Assembly (NCBI GenBank): GCA_964452095.1
Contig: CAYVKX010000028.1
Coordinates: 1 to 22,258 of the forward strand
Length of the DNA: 22,258 nucleotides
Direction: 5' to 3'
Source: DUAL01 sp964452095
Lineage (GTDB): Bacteria; Bacteroidota; Bacteroidia; Flavobacteriales; BACL11
The number at the start of each line of letters is the position of its first letter. Position 1 is the first letter of the stretch. Under the pieces are notes generated by a model. The model had not been told where the DNA came from. It saw nothing but the letters and a program-made list of their open reading frames with translations, and made no database searches. This document shows, piece after piece, positions 7,852 through 16,850 of the stretch. The translations under genes and the position numbers were made by a program.

Positions 7852-8326
7852 ATTCTTCCACCTTTTCGCTATCTCTACATTCTTGCTTTAGCTCACTAAT
7901 TGTTTTTTGATTTTTAGGATGAATAAATTCTGGAGCAATTTCTTGTAGGGGAAGTAATACAAAATTACGCTTGTGCAAATGAATATGAGGAACGCAAAGC
8001 CCTTCTTTTTCTATCACCATATCATTAAAAAATAAGATATCAATATCAATAATTCGCTCTCCCCATTTTTCATTTCTGATACGACCAATTTTATCTTCAA
8101 TTTGCAGTACTTTTTCTAAAACTTCTTCTACCAAGAATCTGCTTTTTATTTCTAAAACTTGATTTAAATAATTGTTTTGACCATCCACTCCCCAAGGTAC
8201 GCTTTCATACACTTTTGATTTTTTCTGAATTGCGCCAATTTCTTCTACTATTAGCACAATAGCACTTTGAAGAAACTCCTTTCGCTCGCCCATATTAGAG
8301 CCTAATTGTAGGAAAATGGTATTCAT
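7841..8326 (-). CDS. folK: 6-hydroxymethyl-7,8-dihydropterin pyrophosphokinase (HPPK)
   Basis: A 161-residue FolK that transfers pyrophosphate from ATP to 6-hydroxymethyl-7,8-dihydropterin in folate synthesis. It has the family N-terminus FLQLGSNMGERKEFL. The signature WGERIIDIDILFF carries the Asp pair that binds magnesium. The pterin and ATP segments are VYESVPWGVDGQNNYLNQVLEI and the His-rich VPHIHLHKRNFVLLPLQEIAP. The length is typical of a stand-alone enzyme. It is the first gene of a two-gene minus-strand unit with the downstream kinase. The ATG at 8326 lies 17 bases after a TATATTTG -7 element. Confidence 0.95.
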   Translation of the reverse strand: MNTIFLQLGSNMGERKEFLQSAIVLIVEEIGAIQKKSKVYESVPWGVDGQNNYLNQVLEIKSRFLVEEVLEKVLQIEDKIGRIRNEKWGERIIDIDILFFNDMVIEKEGLCVPHIHLHKRNFVLLPLQEIAPEFIHPKNQKTISELKQECRDSEKVEEYAV

Positions 8327-8343
8327 GAATTAGATATAAAGTT

Positions 8344-8351
8344 CAAATATA
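8344..8351 (-). promoter_or_regulatory. Bacteroidota -7 element of folK
   Basis: TATATTTG on the minus strand, 17 bases before the folK ATG, in the 103-base divergent gap between folK and sppA. I see no equally good element for sppA on the other strand. Confidence 0.5.
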
Positions 8352-8429
8352 AGAAATCGCAAATGATTATATTGTTTTATTTAGTATTTTTAGCCATTAA
8401 AATTTTACCAACTTTCAAAATTCCTAAAA

Positions 8430-10190
8430 ATGAAATCTTTCTTTAAAAATGTCTTATCCACCATTGTGGGTATTGTGCTTTCGGTAATAGTAGTTGTTTT
8501 ATTATTTATCGGCATCATTAGTATTGCCGTTTCTTCTTTGGATTCTGAGGAAGAAACAAAAGTAAAAACAAACTCTATCTTGAAAATAAACTTATCTAAA
8601 GCAATTGTAGAGCGAGCATCCGACAATCCTTTGGACTACCTTAGTTTAGCCAATATGGAAATGAATATTCCTTACGAAATAAAAGATATTTTGGATAATA
8701 TCGAGAAAGCAAAAACTGATGATAGAATAAAAGGGATTTATTTGAATGTTCCTTTTGTAAATGCTGGACTATCGCATACTGAGGAGATTAGAAATAAATT
8801 GTTGGATTTCAAAACAAGTGGGAAATTTATTGTTTCCTATGCAGAATATTATTCGCAAATGGGCTATTACCTCAGCTCGGTGGCAGATGAATTGTATCTA
8901 AATCCAGAAGGGCTATTTGAATTAAAAGGGTTTTCTGCTCAAATTATGTTTTACAAAGGACTTTTTGAAAAGTTAGATATTCAGATGCAAGTTATTAGGC
9001 ACGGAAAATTCAAAAGTGCCATTGAGCCATATGTTTTGGATAAAATGAGCAAAGCAAATAGAGAGCAAATTTCTCTTTTGCTTTCTACCATTTCGGATAA
9101 TATTATGGATTCTATTGCAAGTCAGAGAGGAATGACTTTAACACAAGTGGAAGAATTAGCCAATAAATTAGAGCTCAATACCTCCCAAAAATGCTTGGAT
9201 AATAATTTTGCAGATGCACTTATTTATCAAGATGAGTTGGAAGAAAAACTAAAAAGCAAATTGGAAGAAAGTGCAAAACTAGAATTCATCTCCCTTGCAA
9301 AATACAAAAATACCAAAGTAGAAAAAGAAGGTAAAATTAGCCGAGATAAAATTGCTATTATTTATGCCACAGGAGAAATCAATTCTGGAAAAGGAAGTTT
9401 GCAAACTATTGGTTCAGTTACTACTGCAAAAGCTATAAAAGATGCTAGAGAAGATGATAGAGTAAAAGCAATTGTTTTGCGTGTAAATTCTCCTGGAGGA
9501 AGTGCTTTGGCATCAGATGTAATTTGGCGAGAAACCGTTTTGGCTAAAGCTGAAAAACCACTTGTTGTTTCTATGGGTGATTTGGCGGCAAGTGGAGGTT
9601 ATTATATTTCTTGTGCTGCCGACACAATTGTAGCAAATCCTACTACCATAACTGGTTCTATTGGCGTATTTGGATTGATTCCAAATTTACAACATTTTTA
9701 CAAAAATAAATTAGGAATTACTATTGACACAGTGAATACGCACAAGTATGCTGATATGGGTGCAAATAGAGCTTTAACTGCTTTTGAAAAAGCAAAAATT
9801 CAGGAGAGTGTTGAGGATATTTACACTACTTTTATATCGCATGTAGCAGAAGGGAGAAATATAAGTACTGCTGCTGTGGATGATATTGGGCAAGGCAGAG
9901 TGTGGACGGGTTATGATGCAAAACGATTAGGATTGGTGGATGTTTTGGGTGGCTTGAAAACCGCTATTGATATTGCGGCATATTTAGCCGATTTGGAAGA
10001 TTACCGATTGGTTTCACTACCTAAAAAAGAAGATGCAATTGAAACAATGATAAAAGAAATGACTGGCGGAGGAACAAATTATATCGCAAAATATTTGGGA
10101 GTGAACAGCAAATACATCAAGCCAATTGAAAGTTTATTAAAAGGAGAGAAAATTCAAACAAGAATGCCTTTTATTTTGGAGATTAATTAG
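8430..10190 (+). CDS. sppA: Signal peptide peptidase SppA, 67K type
   Basis: A 586-residue tandem-domain SppA, a membrane-anchored serine protease that degrades cleaved signal peptides on the outer face of the inner membrane. One N-terminal membrane segment (about residues 7-33) precedes two S49 domains. The catalytic Lys is Lys195 in GKFKSAIEPYV (N-terminal domain). The nucleophile is Ser388 in SMGDLAASGGYYISCAADT (C-terminal domain), matching the Lys/Ser dyad of the long E. coli type. TGSIGVFGLIPNL and GRVWTGYDAKRLGLVD are further family signatures. The gene ends nine bases from the convergent DUF2797 gene. Confidence 0.95.
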   Translation: MKSFFKNVLSTIVGIVLSVIVVVLLFIGIISIAVSSLDSEEETKVKTNSILKINLSKAIVERASDNPLDYLSLANMEMNIPYEIKDILDNIEKAKTDDRIKGIYLNVPFVNAGLSHTEEIRNKLLDFKTSGKFIVSYAEYYSQMGYYLSSVADELYLNPEGLFELKGFSAQIMFYKGLFEKLDIQMQVIRHGKFKSAIEPYVLDKMSKANREQISLLLSTISDNIMDSIASQRGMTLTQVEELANKLELNTSQKCLDNNFADALIYQDELEEKLKSKLEESAKLEFISLAKYKNTKVEKEGKISRDKIAIIYATGEINSGKGSLQTIGSVTTAKAIKDAREDDRVKAIVLRVNSPGGSALASDVIWRETVLAKAEKPLVVSMGDLAASGGYYISCAADTIVANPTTITGSIGVFGLIPNLQHFYKNKLGITIDTVNTHKYADMGANRALTAFEKAKIQESVEDIYTTFISHVAEGRNISTAAVDDIGQGRVWTGYDAKRLGLVDVLGGLKTAIDIAAYLADLEDYRLVSLPKKEDAIETMIKEMTGGGTNYIAKYLGVNSKYIKPIESLLKGEKIQTRMPFILEIN

Positions 10191-10199
10191 AGGTAAGTT

Positions 10200-11021
10200 C
10201 TAAAACAACCTCCCTTGAGCAATTTCCTTAAAAGAGAATTTTGAAATATATCCTTCATGCGAACGGATATTAAAAACCCTATCGCCATCAAATATTAGGT
10301 ATTGTCCTTTTATACCTATTAACTCCCCTTCAATTATTGGAGTGCGTTCCAATTTTGTGCTATTTATTTTTTTAGGATACTCCCTTACAGGATAATTAAT
10401 TTCCGTTACTGTATTCTCTGGCAAAATATATTGCTTTAATTTTTCGGGAACATAAGCAGAAAGCTCCTCTTTCATTTTTACCAAATCAACAGGATTAGGA
10501 ACTCCTGACAACATTTTTCTCCAATTAGTTACATCAGCTACATACTTTTTAAGGGCAACTTCAATGTCTCCTGAAAACCTTCTGTTTGGCACTTCCGCCA
10601 ATAATATTGCTTGACTTGCTCCTTGATCCATCCACCTAATTACTCCTTGCGTGCCTCTTGTAATACCAACTTTTATTCCAGAGGAATTTGCCAAGTACAC
10701 ATAATGTGGTGCCAATTGAAACTCTTTTTCCCACTCCAAATCTCTTTCTTCAATTCCAAGATGTGCTGTACAAAGCTCTGGTTTAAAAATAGATTGTGAA
10801 GCCAGTGGCGACTCCCAATAACATTTATAACAATATCCTGAATTTCTGTAAAAAGACTCCATTTTTTTTCCGCATCCGCAAATTACAACACCACTCCATT
10901 CTATTTTTACTTGCTTGCCTATTAGCTCATTCATCAAGATATTTTCTCCATGAATATCCAAGGTATATTGCACTACATCTTGCAATTTAGTATCCATTCT
11001 TTTAAGCGTATCTCTGAGCAT
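10200..11021 (-). CDS. DUF2797 family zinc-ribbon protein
   Basis: A 273-residue protein matching the uncharacterised DUF2797 family. A Cys pair at 48 and 50 (ICGCGKK) and a second at 64 and 67 (GYCYKCY) look like a zinc ribbon, with Cys84 and His87 as further possible ligands. The central block HYVYLANSSGIKVGITRGTQ, followed by RWMDQGA, is the family hallmark and loosely resembles the Tyr/Gly pattern of GIY-YIG nucleases. The C-terminal part (about 170-273) is not recognised. There is no signal peptide or membrane segment, so it is likely cytoplasmic. The ATG at 11021 gives the longest form; Met9 and Met30 are alternatives. It diverges from the GH3 gene with 41 bases between the starts. No function is assigned. 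Confidence 0.75.
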   Translation of the reverse strand: MLRDTLKRMDTKLQDVVQYTLDIHGENILMNELIGKQVKIEWSGVVICGCGKKMESFYRNSGYCYKCYWESPLASQSIFKPELCTAHLGIEERDLEWEKEFQLAPHYVYLANSSGIKVGITRGTQGVIRWMDQGASQAILLAEVPNRRFSGDIEVALKKYVADVTNWRKMLSGVPNPVDLVKMKEELSAYVPEKLKQYILPENTVTEINYPVREYPKKINSTKLERTPIIEGELIGIKGQYLIFDGDRVFNIRSHEGYISKFSFKEIAQGRLF

Positions 11022-11062
11022 AATTTTTCGTATTTTTCGGGCTATAAAAATAATGATAATTT

Positions 11063-12568
11063 ATGAAGATTCCTTTCAAAAACTCTATTCTTTCATGGAT
11101 GATGAAAAATCGCATTCATCAAATGGAATTGTTTCTGAAATATCCTTTTGGGGTGCAAAATGAGCTTTTATTAAAATTACTAAAAAAAGCGGAAAATACA
11201 GAATTTGGCAAAGAGCATGATTTCTTATCTATCAAATCATATGATGATTTTTGTAGAAATGTACCCATCAAAACTTATGAAGAGTTTTTTCCTTACATCC
11301 AAAAGTTAAGAAATGGGCAGGAAAATGTTTTGTGGCCAGGAAAAGTAAAATGGTTTGCCAAATCTTCTGGCACTACTAATGCTGAAAGTAAATTTATTCC
11401 TTTTACAGAAGATGCATTAAATGATTGTCATTACAAAGCGGGAAAAGATATGCTTGCAATTTATTGCAGCAATAATCCAGAAACCACTGTTTTTGATGGA
11501 AAGGGATTGATGCTTGGCGGTTCACAAAATACGAACCAAAATTATGTAGATGGCGACCTTTCTGCAATTTTATTGGATAATTTTCCTTTTTGGGTAAATA
11601 TGCACCGAACTCCTGATTTGGAAACTGCACTGCTTCCAAAATGGGAAGAAAAATTAGAGAAAATTGCAGGGCAAAGTATTACAGAGAATGTAACTAACTT
11701 GACAGGAGCTCCTTCTTGGATGCTTATCATACTTAATAAAATCCTAGAAAAAACTGGCAGCAAAAACATTTTGGAAGTATGGCCCAATTTGGAATTGTAT
11801 ATGCATGGAGGAATGAACTTTTCTCCTTATAAAGAACAATTTGAAAAAATAATTCCTAACAAAAAAATGAATTATTTGGAATGCTATAATGCTTCAGAGG
11901 GGTACTTTGCAATTCAAGACCAAACTACTAGCAATGAGATGCTTTTGATGTTAGATTATGGAATTTTTTATGAATTTATAGCTATGGAAGATTTTAATAA
12001 TGGAAAAAGAAATGCGGTTTGTTTAAAAAAGGTGGAACTGAGCAAAACTTATGCGATTGTAATCACCACCAATGCAGGACTTTGGCGATATTTAATTGGA
12101 GATACTATTAAATTCACTTCACTAAATCCTTTTAGAATAAAAATTATTGGGCGGACAAAGAGTTTCATTAATGCTTTTGGGGAGGAATTAGTAATTGAAA
12201 ATGCTGAACAAGCTATAGTGCATGCCTTAAAAATCGGCAATGCCACCATTAAAGAATTTACTGCTGCCCCATTTTATATTGATGGAAATAATTCTGGGGC
12301 TCATCAATGGCTGATTGAATTTGAGAAAGAGCCAGATAATTTGGATAAGTTTGTAAAAGATTTGGATAATTTCTTGCAAGAAACAAATTCTGATTATAAA
12401 GCCAAGCGGACAAATGATTTGATATTGCAAATACCAAAAGTAGAGACGCTAAAAAAGAACACCTTTTATAAATGGTTAGAGAAAAAAGGGAAATTAGGAG
12501 GGCAAAACAAAGTGCCAAGATTGAGCAATGACAGGAAAATAGTAGAGGAAATATTAGCCCTCAAATAA
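11063..12568 (+). CDS. GH3 auxin-responsive promoter family protein (acyl-adenylating enzyme fold)
   Basis: A 501-residue homologue of plant GH3 proteins, which belong to the acyl-adenylate-forming superfamily and join a carboxylate to an amine through an AMP ester. The ATP-binding loop is FAKSSGTTNAESKFIPFT at about residues 96-113. The second nucleotide motif is ECYNASEGYFAIQD (about 273-286). The GH3-type WRYLIGDTIKFT lies near residue 344, followed by the hinge KIIGRTKSFINAFGEELVIEN leading to the C-terminal lid domain. Bacterial members are common in Bacteroidota, but their substrates are mostly unknown, so auxin conjugation should not be assumed. It ends with TAA, and 86 bases without a clear signal follow before the next kinase gene. 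Confidence 0.9.
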   Translation: MKIPFKNSILSWMMKNRIHQMELFLKYPFGVQNELLLKLLKKAENTEFGKEHDFLSIKSYDDFCRNVPIKTYEEFFPYIQKLRNGQENVLWPGKVKWFAKSSGTTNAESKFIPFTEDALNDCHYKAGKDMLAIYCSNNPETTVFDGKGLMLGGSQNTNQNYVDGDLSAILLDNFPFWVNMHRTPDLETALLPKWEEKLEKIAGQSITENVTNLTGAPSWMLIILNKILEKTGSKNILEVWPNLELYMHGGMNFSPYKEQFEKIIPNKKMNYLECYNASEGYFAIQDQTTSNEMLLMLDYGIFYEFIAMEDFNNGKRNAVCLKKVELSKTYAIVITTNAGLWRYLIGDTIKFTSLNPFRIKIIGRTKSFINAFGEELVIENAEQAIVHALKIGNATIKEFTAAPFYIDGNNSGAHQWLIEFEKEPDNLDKFVKDLDNFLQETNSDYKAKRTNDLILQIPKVETLKKNTFYKWLEKKGKLGGQNKVPRLSNDRKIVEEILALK

Positions 12569-12654
12569 AAACTTATTAACGATTTCTGAAATTCATTCTC
12601 ACTACAATAGTATTTTCATCTTCTTTTTCTATTTTAGTCCAAAATTTTAAAAAC

Positions 12655-13269
12655 ATGCATGTAGCTATTGCCGGAAATATCGGCTCGGGTAAAACAACCC
12701 TTACCACTAAACTTGCCAAACATTACAAATGGCAAGCACATTATGAGGATGTGGAGAACAACCCTTATTTGAATGATTTTTACAAGGAAATGCAAAGATG
12801 GTCATTCAATTTGCAAGTCTATTTTTTGAATAGTCGTTTTCGCCAAATTCTAAATATCAAATCAAGTGGAAAAGATTTTATTCAAGATAGAACTATTTAT
12901 GAAGATGCGTTTATTTTTGCACCAAATTTGCATTCTATGGGGCTGATGAGCAGTAGAGATTTTGATAATTATGAGCAACTTTTTAATTTAATGGATTCTT
13001 TTGTGCAAGGACCAGATTTACTTATTTATTTAAGAGCTTCAACTACTACTTTGGTTAGCCAAATTCAAAAAAGAGGAAGGGATTATGAGAATTCGATTCG
13101 CTTAGATTATTTATCAAGATTAAACGAACGCTATGAAGCTTGGATAGCAGAATATTCAAAAGGAAAATTACTTATTATTGATGTAGATGACATTAACTTT
13201 TCTGAAAGCAAAGAAGACTTAGGGGCAGTAATAGAAAAAATTGATGCTGAAATAAATGGGCTATTTTAA
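12655..13269 (+). CDS. Deoxynucleoside kinase (dAdo/dGuo kinase-like)
   Basis: A 204-residue deoxynucleoside kinase that phosphorylates a salvaged deoxynucleoside to its 5'-monophosphate. The P-loop is AGNIGSGKTT (residues 6-15). The substrate Glu lies in YEDVENNPYLNDFYKE, and the intact Asp78-Arg79-Thr80 motif in QDRTIYEDAFIF. The lid is IQKRGRDYENSI, with its Arg residues for phosphate. All catalytic elements are present, unlike the folK-linked paralogue at 7222, so the two kinases may have different substrates. Purine versus pyrimidine specificity is not readable by eye. The gene stands alone and is closed by a strong hairpin terminator. Confidence 0.92.
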   Translation: MHVAIAGNIGSGKTTLTTKLAKHYKWQAHYEDVENNPYLNDFYKEMQRWSFNLQVYFLNSRFRQILNIKSSGKDFIQDRTIYEDAFIFAPNLHSMGLMSSRDFDNYEQLFNLMDSFVQGPDLLIYLRASTTTLVSQIQKRGRDYENSIRLDYLSRLNERYEAWIAEYSKGKLLIIDVDDINFSESKEDLGAVIEKIDAEINGLF

Positions 13270-13292
13270 CGCCTTAACAAATATAGAATAAT

Positions 13293-13326
13293 AAAAAAAG
13301 CCACTCGTTTGAGTGGCTTTTTATTT
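13293..13326. terminator. Bidirectional rho-independent terminator
   Basis: AAAAAGCCACTC at 13295-13306 pairs perfectly with GAGTGGCTTTTT at 13311-13322 around a four-base GTTT loop. A- and T-rich flanks on both sides let it serve both the kinase gene on the plus strand and hppA on the minus strand. Confidence 0.9.
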
Positions 13327-13344
13327 TAAGAAATGTATGTTGTT

Positions 13345-15903
13345 TTATCTTCTTCCTTTAAAATCAATAATTACATTTTCTCCTTCTACATCAACTGACA
13401 ATAATCCATTGAAATTATTTGTTTCAGCATTATAAAACATTGTAGCTTTGTATTTTTTATCTGCTATTTCAAGAAAAACTTTACTAGTGAGTTTGTACTC
13501 GCTACCATTCTCGTTTAAATGTACCGACAAGTCGCCAGAAGAAACAATGTTTGACTCCATCTCCTTCATGTTAGTAATGAAATCACTTAACACAACATCA
13601 TCATCCGCTAATTCAACAGACGATCTTACGGTAGTATTATCAATAGTTGCTTTATGAAAAATACCATTTGGTTCAACACTGAAATTTGATATTTTTGCAT
13701 CTATTCTACCTTGACTTTGCTCTAGAACAGTTTCTATATCTTGTGTGTTTGAAATTGTTGAAACTCCATCCATAGCAATAGATGGTGCAATTACCAATGC
13801 CACAACTGATATCAATTTCAATAATATATTTAGTGATGGACCTGAAGTATCTTTAAAAGGATCCCCAACAGTATCACCAACTACAGCAGCTTTGTGCGCT
13901 TCAGTTCCTTTCCTGCCTTGCTCCTCAATTGTCTTTTTAGCATTATCCCAAGCACCACCAGCATTAGATTGGAAAATTGCCATAAGCACACCACAAGTAG
14001 TAACTCCTGCCAATAATCCTCCTAACATTTCAGCTCCTCCAACAAAACCAATTGCAACCGGAACCGCAATAGCCAATAGTCCTGGCAATACCATTTCTCT
14101 TATAGATGCTTTAGTTGAAATATCTACACATTTATCATATTCTGCAACACCATCAGCAGCATCAAAAATTGCTCTGTCTTCTGGGCTTGCTTTTGTCATA
14201 TCAGAATCGTATTTTCTCATTACTGCTAAGGCAGCTTTTAGCTCTGGAATATCTCTAAATTGTCTTCTTACTTCTTCAATCATTGCCATTGCAGCTCTAC
14301 CTACAGCATTCATTGAAAGTGCTGAGAACACAAAAGGAAGCATACCACCAATTAATAATCCTGCCATAATATCTGGGCGAGAAACATCAATTGCTTGTAC
14401 GCCTGCCGTTTTCATAAATGCAGCAAAAAGTGCCAATGCAGTAAGTGCAGCAGATGCAATTGCAAATCCTTTACCAATTGCAGCAGTTGTATTTCCAACA
14501 GCATCTAATTTATCTGTTCTTTCTCTTACTTCAGAAGGAAGTTCAGCCATTTCAGCAATACCTCCAGCATTGTCAGAAATTGGTCCGTAAGCATCAACTG
14601 CTAATTGGATTCCTGTATTTGCAAGCATACCAACAGCAGCAATTGCAATACCATAAAGTCCTGCAAAACTATGAGACACCATAATAGCAGCAGCAATTAA
14701 TAAAATTGGAATAGCAGTTGACATCATCCCAACTCCCAATCCTGCAATAATAGTAGTTGCAGCACCAGTTTCTGATTGCTCAATAATAGAATTTACTGGT
14801 TTATATCCTGTTCCTGTATAATATTCAGTTACTTTTCCTACAGCCAAACCAGCTACTAAACCTGCAATAGTTGCCCAAAAAACACCCATTGCCGTATAAG
14901 TCATTCCCCCCTCAACCCAAGTTTCAGGAAGCATTGCATTGATAATAAAGTAAGAAGCTACAAGCATCATTCCTGCTGAGCCAAACTCACCAATATTTAA
15001 TGCTGCATGAGGAGAACCTCCATCTTTTACTTTAACAAAGAATGTGCCGATAATTGACATTACAACACCAATAGCAGCTAAAACCAATGGTAAATAAACT
15101 GCTCCTAATCCATCAAAAGTACCCTGAAATTCTGGTAAGGTTGCATAAACTGCTCCTAACACCATTGTTGCAATAATTGATCCGACATAAGACTCAAAAA
15201 GGTCAGCACCCATTCCAGCAACATCCCCTACATTATCCCCTACATTATCAGCAATTGTTGCAGGGTTTAATGGATGATCTTCAGGAATTCCTGCTTCAAC
15301 TTTTCCAACTAAATCTGCGCCAACATCAGCAGCTTTGGTATAAATACCACCACCAACTCTTGCAAAAAGCGCAATTGAAGATGCCCCTAATGAGAAACCA
15401 GAAAGTACATTTAGCACTTCATTTAGCTCCCATCCTTGCCCGCTATAAATCATAAATAAGCCACTAAGTCCTAACACTCCTAAACCTACAACTCCTAGTC
15501 CCATTACGGCACCTCCTGAGAAAGCAACTTCTAATGCTTTTCCTAGTGAAGTTCTAGCAGCTTGAGTAGTTCTTACATTTGCTTTTGTAGCAACTTTCAT
15601 TCCAATAAATCCTGCCAGTGCAGAACAAATTGCTCCAACAATAAATGATACTGCTACCATTCCGTTAGAACCTACTTCAGAGCTACCTTTAAAGAATAAT
15701 AATATTGCAACTGCTGCCACAAATATCCCTAATACTTTGTACTCTGCTTTTAAGAATGACATTGCACCATCTGCAATGTTTTTGGCAATTCTTGCCATTT
15801 TTTCTTCACCTTCATCTTGCTTAGCTACCCAAGCATTCTTCCAGAATACAAAACCAAGTGCTAGTACTCCAAATAGCGGTAAAATTTTTACGATCATTTC
15901 CAT
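13345..15903 (-). CDS. hppA: K+-dependent membrane pyrophosphatase (Na+ or H+ pumping) with C-terminal extension
   Basis: An 852-residue ion-pumping pyrophosphatase that couples PPi hydrolysis to export of Na+ or H+ across the inner membrane. The core (about residues 1-710) has the family's many membrane helices. The pyrophosphate-binding motif is DVGADLVGKVEAGIPEDHP, with DNVGDNVGDVAGMGADLFES next. Later come DAYGPISDNAGGIAEMA and GDTVGDPFKDTSGPSLN. The GNTTAAIGKG segment (about residue 473) has Ala where K+-independent enzymes have Lys, so K+ dependence is predicted; Na+ versus H+ transport is not settled. The family normally ends soon after LKLISVVALVIAP. Here a soluble, strand-rich tail of about 140 residues follows (711-852). 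The ATG at 15903 or the one two codons on could be used. The gene is alone on its strand. Confidence 0.95.
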   Translation of the reverse strand: MEMIVKILPLFGVLALGFVFWKNAWVAKQDEGEEKMARIAKNIADGAMSFLKAEYKVLGIFVAAVAILLFFKGSSEVGSNGMVAVSFIVGAICSALAGFIGMKVATKANVRTTQAARTSLGKALEVAFSGGAVMGLGVVGLGVLGLSGLFMIYSGQGWELNEVLNVLSGFSLGASSIALFARVGGGIYTKAADVGADLVGKVEAGIPEDHPLNPATIADNVGDNVGDVAGMGADLFESYVGSIIATMVLGAVYATLPEFQGTFDGLGAVYLPLVLAAIGVVMSIIGTFFVKVKDGGSPHAALNIGEFGSAGMMLVASYFIINAMLPETWVEGGMTYTAMGVFWATIAGLVAGLAVGKVTEYYTGTGYKPVNSIIEQSETGAATTIIAGLGVGMMSTAIPILLIAAAIMVSHSFAGLYGIAIAAVGMLANTGIQLAVDAYGPISDNAGGIAEMAELPSEVRERTDKLDAVGNTTAAIGKGFAIASAALTALALFAAFMKTAGVQAIDVSRPDIMAGLLIGGMLPFVFSALSMNAVGRAAMAMIEEVRRQFRDIPELKAALAVMRKYDSDMTKASPEDRAIFDAADGVAEYDKCVDISTKASIREMVLPGLLAIAVPVAIGFVGGAEMLGGLLAGVTTCGVLMAIFQSNAGGAWDNAKKTIEEQGRKGTEAHKAAVVGDTVGDPFKDTSGPSLNILLKLISVVALVIAPSIAMDGVSTISNTQDIETVLEQSQGRIDAKISNFSVEPNGIFHKATIDNTTVRSSVELADDDVVLSDFITNMKEMESNIVSSGDLSVHLNENGSEYKLTSKVFLEIADKKYKATMFYNAETNNFNGLLSVDVEGENVIIDFKGRR

Positions 15904-15949
15904 TTTTTCTAGATTTAATTAATATTTTTTTATCTGTATTTTTCGGCTG

Positions 15950-15957
15950 CAAAAGTA
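15950..15957 (-). promoter_or_regulatory. Bacteroidota -7 element of hppA
   Basis: TACTTTTG on the minus strand matches TAnnTTTG, 46 bases before the hppA ATG. The following leader is AT-rich with no hairpin I can support. Confidence 0.45.
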
Positions 15958-16051
15958 ATCTTTTAATTGAAAAAGAAAAATAAATAACTACTTTCTATTA
16001 TTTCCCTTAAAAAATTGAAATATTCTTCTTCCTTATTCTCCTTATTTTCAT

Positions 16052-16059
16052 TAAATTTG
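16052..16059 (+). promoter_or_regulatory. Bacteroidota -7 element of the etf operon
   Basis: TAAATTTG matches TAnnTTTG and lies 25 bases before the etfB ATG. It is the only good promoter candidate seen for the whole seven-gene run to the right edge. Confidence 0.55.
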
Positions 16060-16084
16060 CACACCTTAAACAAAAATAAAAAAT

Positions 16085-16831
16085 ATGAATATAGTAGTTT
16101 GTATAAGTAGTGTACCTGATACTACTTCAAAAATCAATTTTACAGATAATGACACTAAGTTTGATGCAAATGGAATTCAGTTTGTCATCAACCCTTATGA
16201 TGAGTTTGGGCTTACAAAAGCTATGATACTGAAAGAAAAGTTAGGTGGAAATGTAACGGTAATCACAGTAGGTAAGGCATCAGCAGAACCAGTAATGAGA
16301 AAAGCATTAGCAATTGGAGCTGATTCGGCTGTAAGAATAAACACCAATCCAGCTGATAGTTATTCTACTGCTACTGAAATAGCAAATTACTTGAAAGAAA
16401 ATCCTGTTGATTTGATAATTGCTGGAAAAGAATCCATTGATTATAATGGAGGTGCAGTTCCTGGAATGATTGCTGAAATGCTAAATATTCCTTTTGTAAA
16501 TGCTTGTAATGGTTTAGAAATTGAGAATAATTCTGCAAAATTAAGTAGAGAAATTGATGGAGGAAAAGAAAATCTTTCCGCTAATCTTCCAATAATTATT
16601 GGCGGACAAAAAGGATTAGTAGAAGAATCAGAGCTTAGAATACCAAATATGAGGGGAATTATGCAAGCAAGAAGCAAACCATTGACTATTGTAGAGCCAT
16701 CAAGTTTAGAGCATTTAACCTCCTCAGAAAGTTTTGAAAAACCAGTAGAAAAAAGTGCTTGCAAATTGGTAGAAGCTGGAAATGAAGCAGAACTCGTTCG
16801 CTTATTGCAAGAGGAAGCGAAAGTTATTTAA
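16085..16831 (+). CDS. etfB: Electron transfer flavoprotein, beta subunit
   Basis: A 248-residue EtfB. It pairs with EtfA and carries electrons from acyl-CoA and related dehydrogenases to the quinone pool through ETF-quinone oxidoreductase. Visible family features are the N-terminal VVCISSVPDTTSKINF and NPYDEFGLTKAMILKEKLGG. The nucleotide-binding part reads ALAIGADSAVRI, then IIAGKESIDYNGGAVPGMIA. The closing segment is IPNMRGIMQARSKPL. The length matches the family. It is the first gene of the operon, and etfA follows after 19 bases. Confidence 0.95.
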   Translation: MNIVVCISSVPDTTSKINFTDNDTKFDANGIQFVINPYDEFGLTKAMILKEKLGGNVTVITVGKASAEPVMRKALAIGADSAVRINTNPADSYSTATEIANYLKENPVDLIIAGKESIDYNGGAVPGMIAEMLNIPFVNACNGLEIENNSAKLSREIDGGKENLSANLPIIIGGQKGLVEESELRIPNMRGIMQARSKPLTIVEPSSLEHLTSSESFEKPVEKSACKLVEAGNEAELVRLLQEEAKVI

Positions 16832-16850
16832 CCATAAAAAATAAAAAGAA

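Noticed and set aside
12569..12654. Small RNA or regulatory element between the GH3 gene and the second kinase
   Set aside because: The 86 bases are AT-rich with no stable hairpin and no full -7 match.
13745..14590. Long open frame on the plus strand opposite hppA
   Set aside because: It is the antisense shadow of a gene rich in Ala, Gly, Ile and Val codons. Its protein is low-complexity and has no start signal or recognisable domain.
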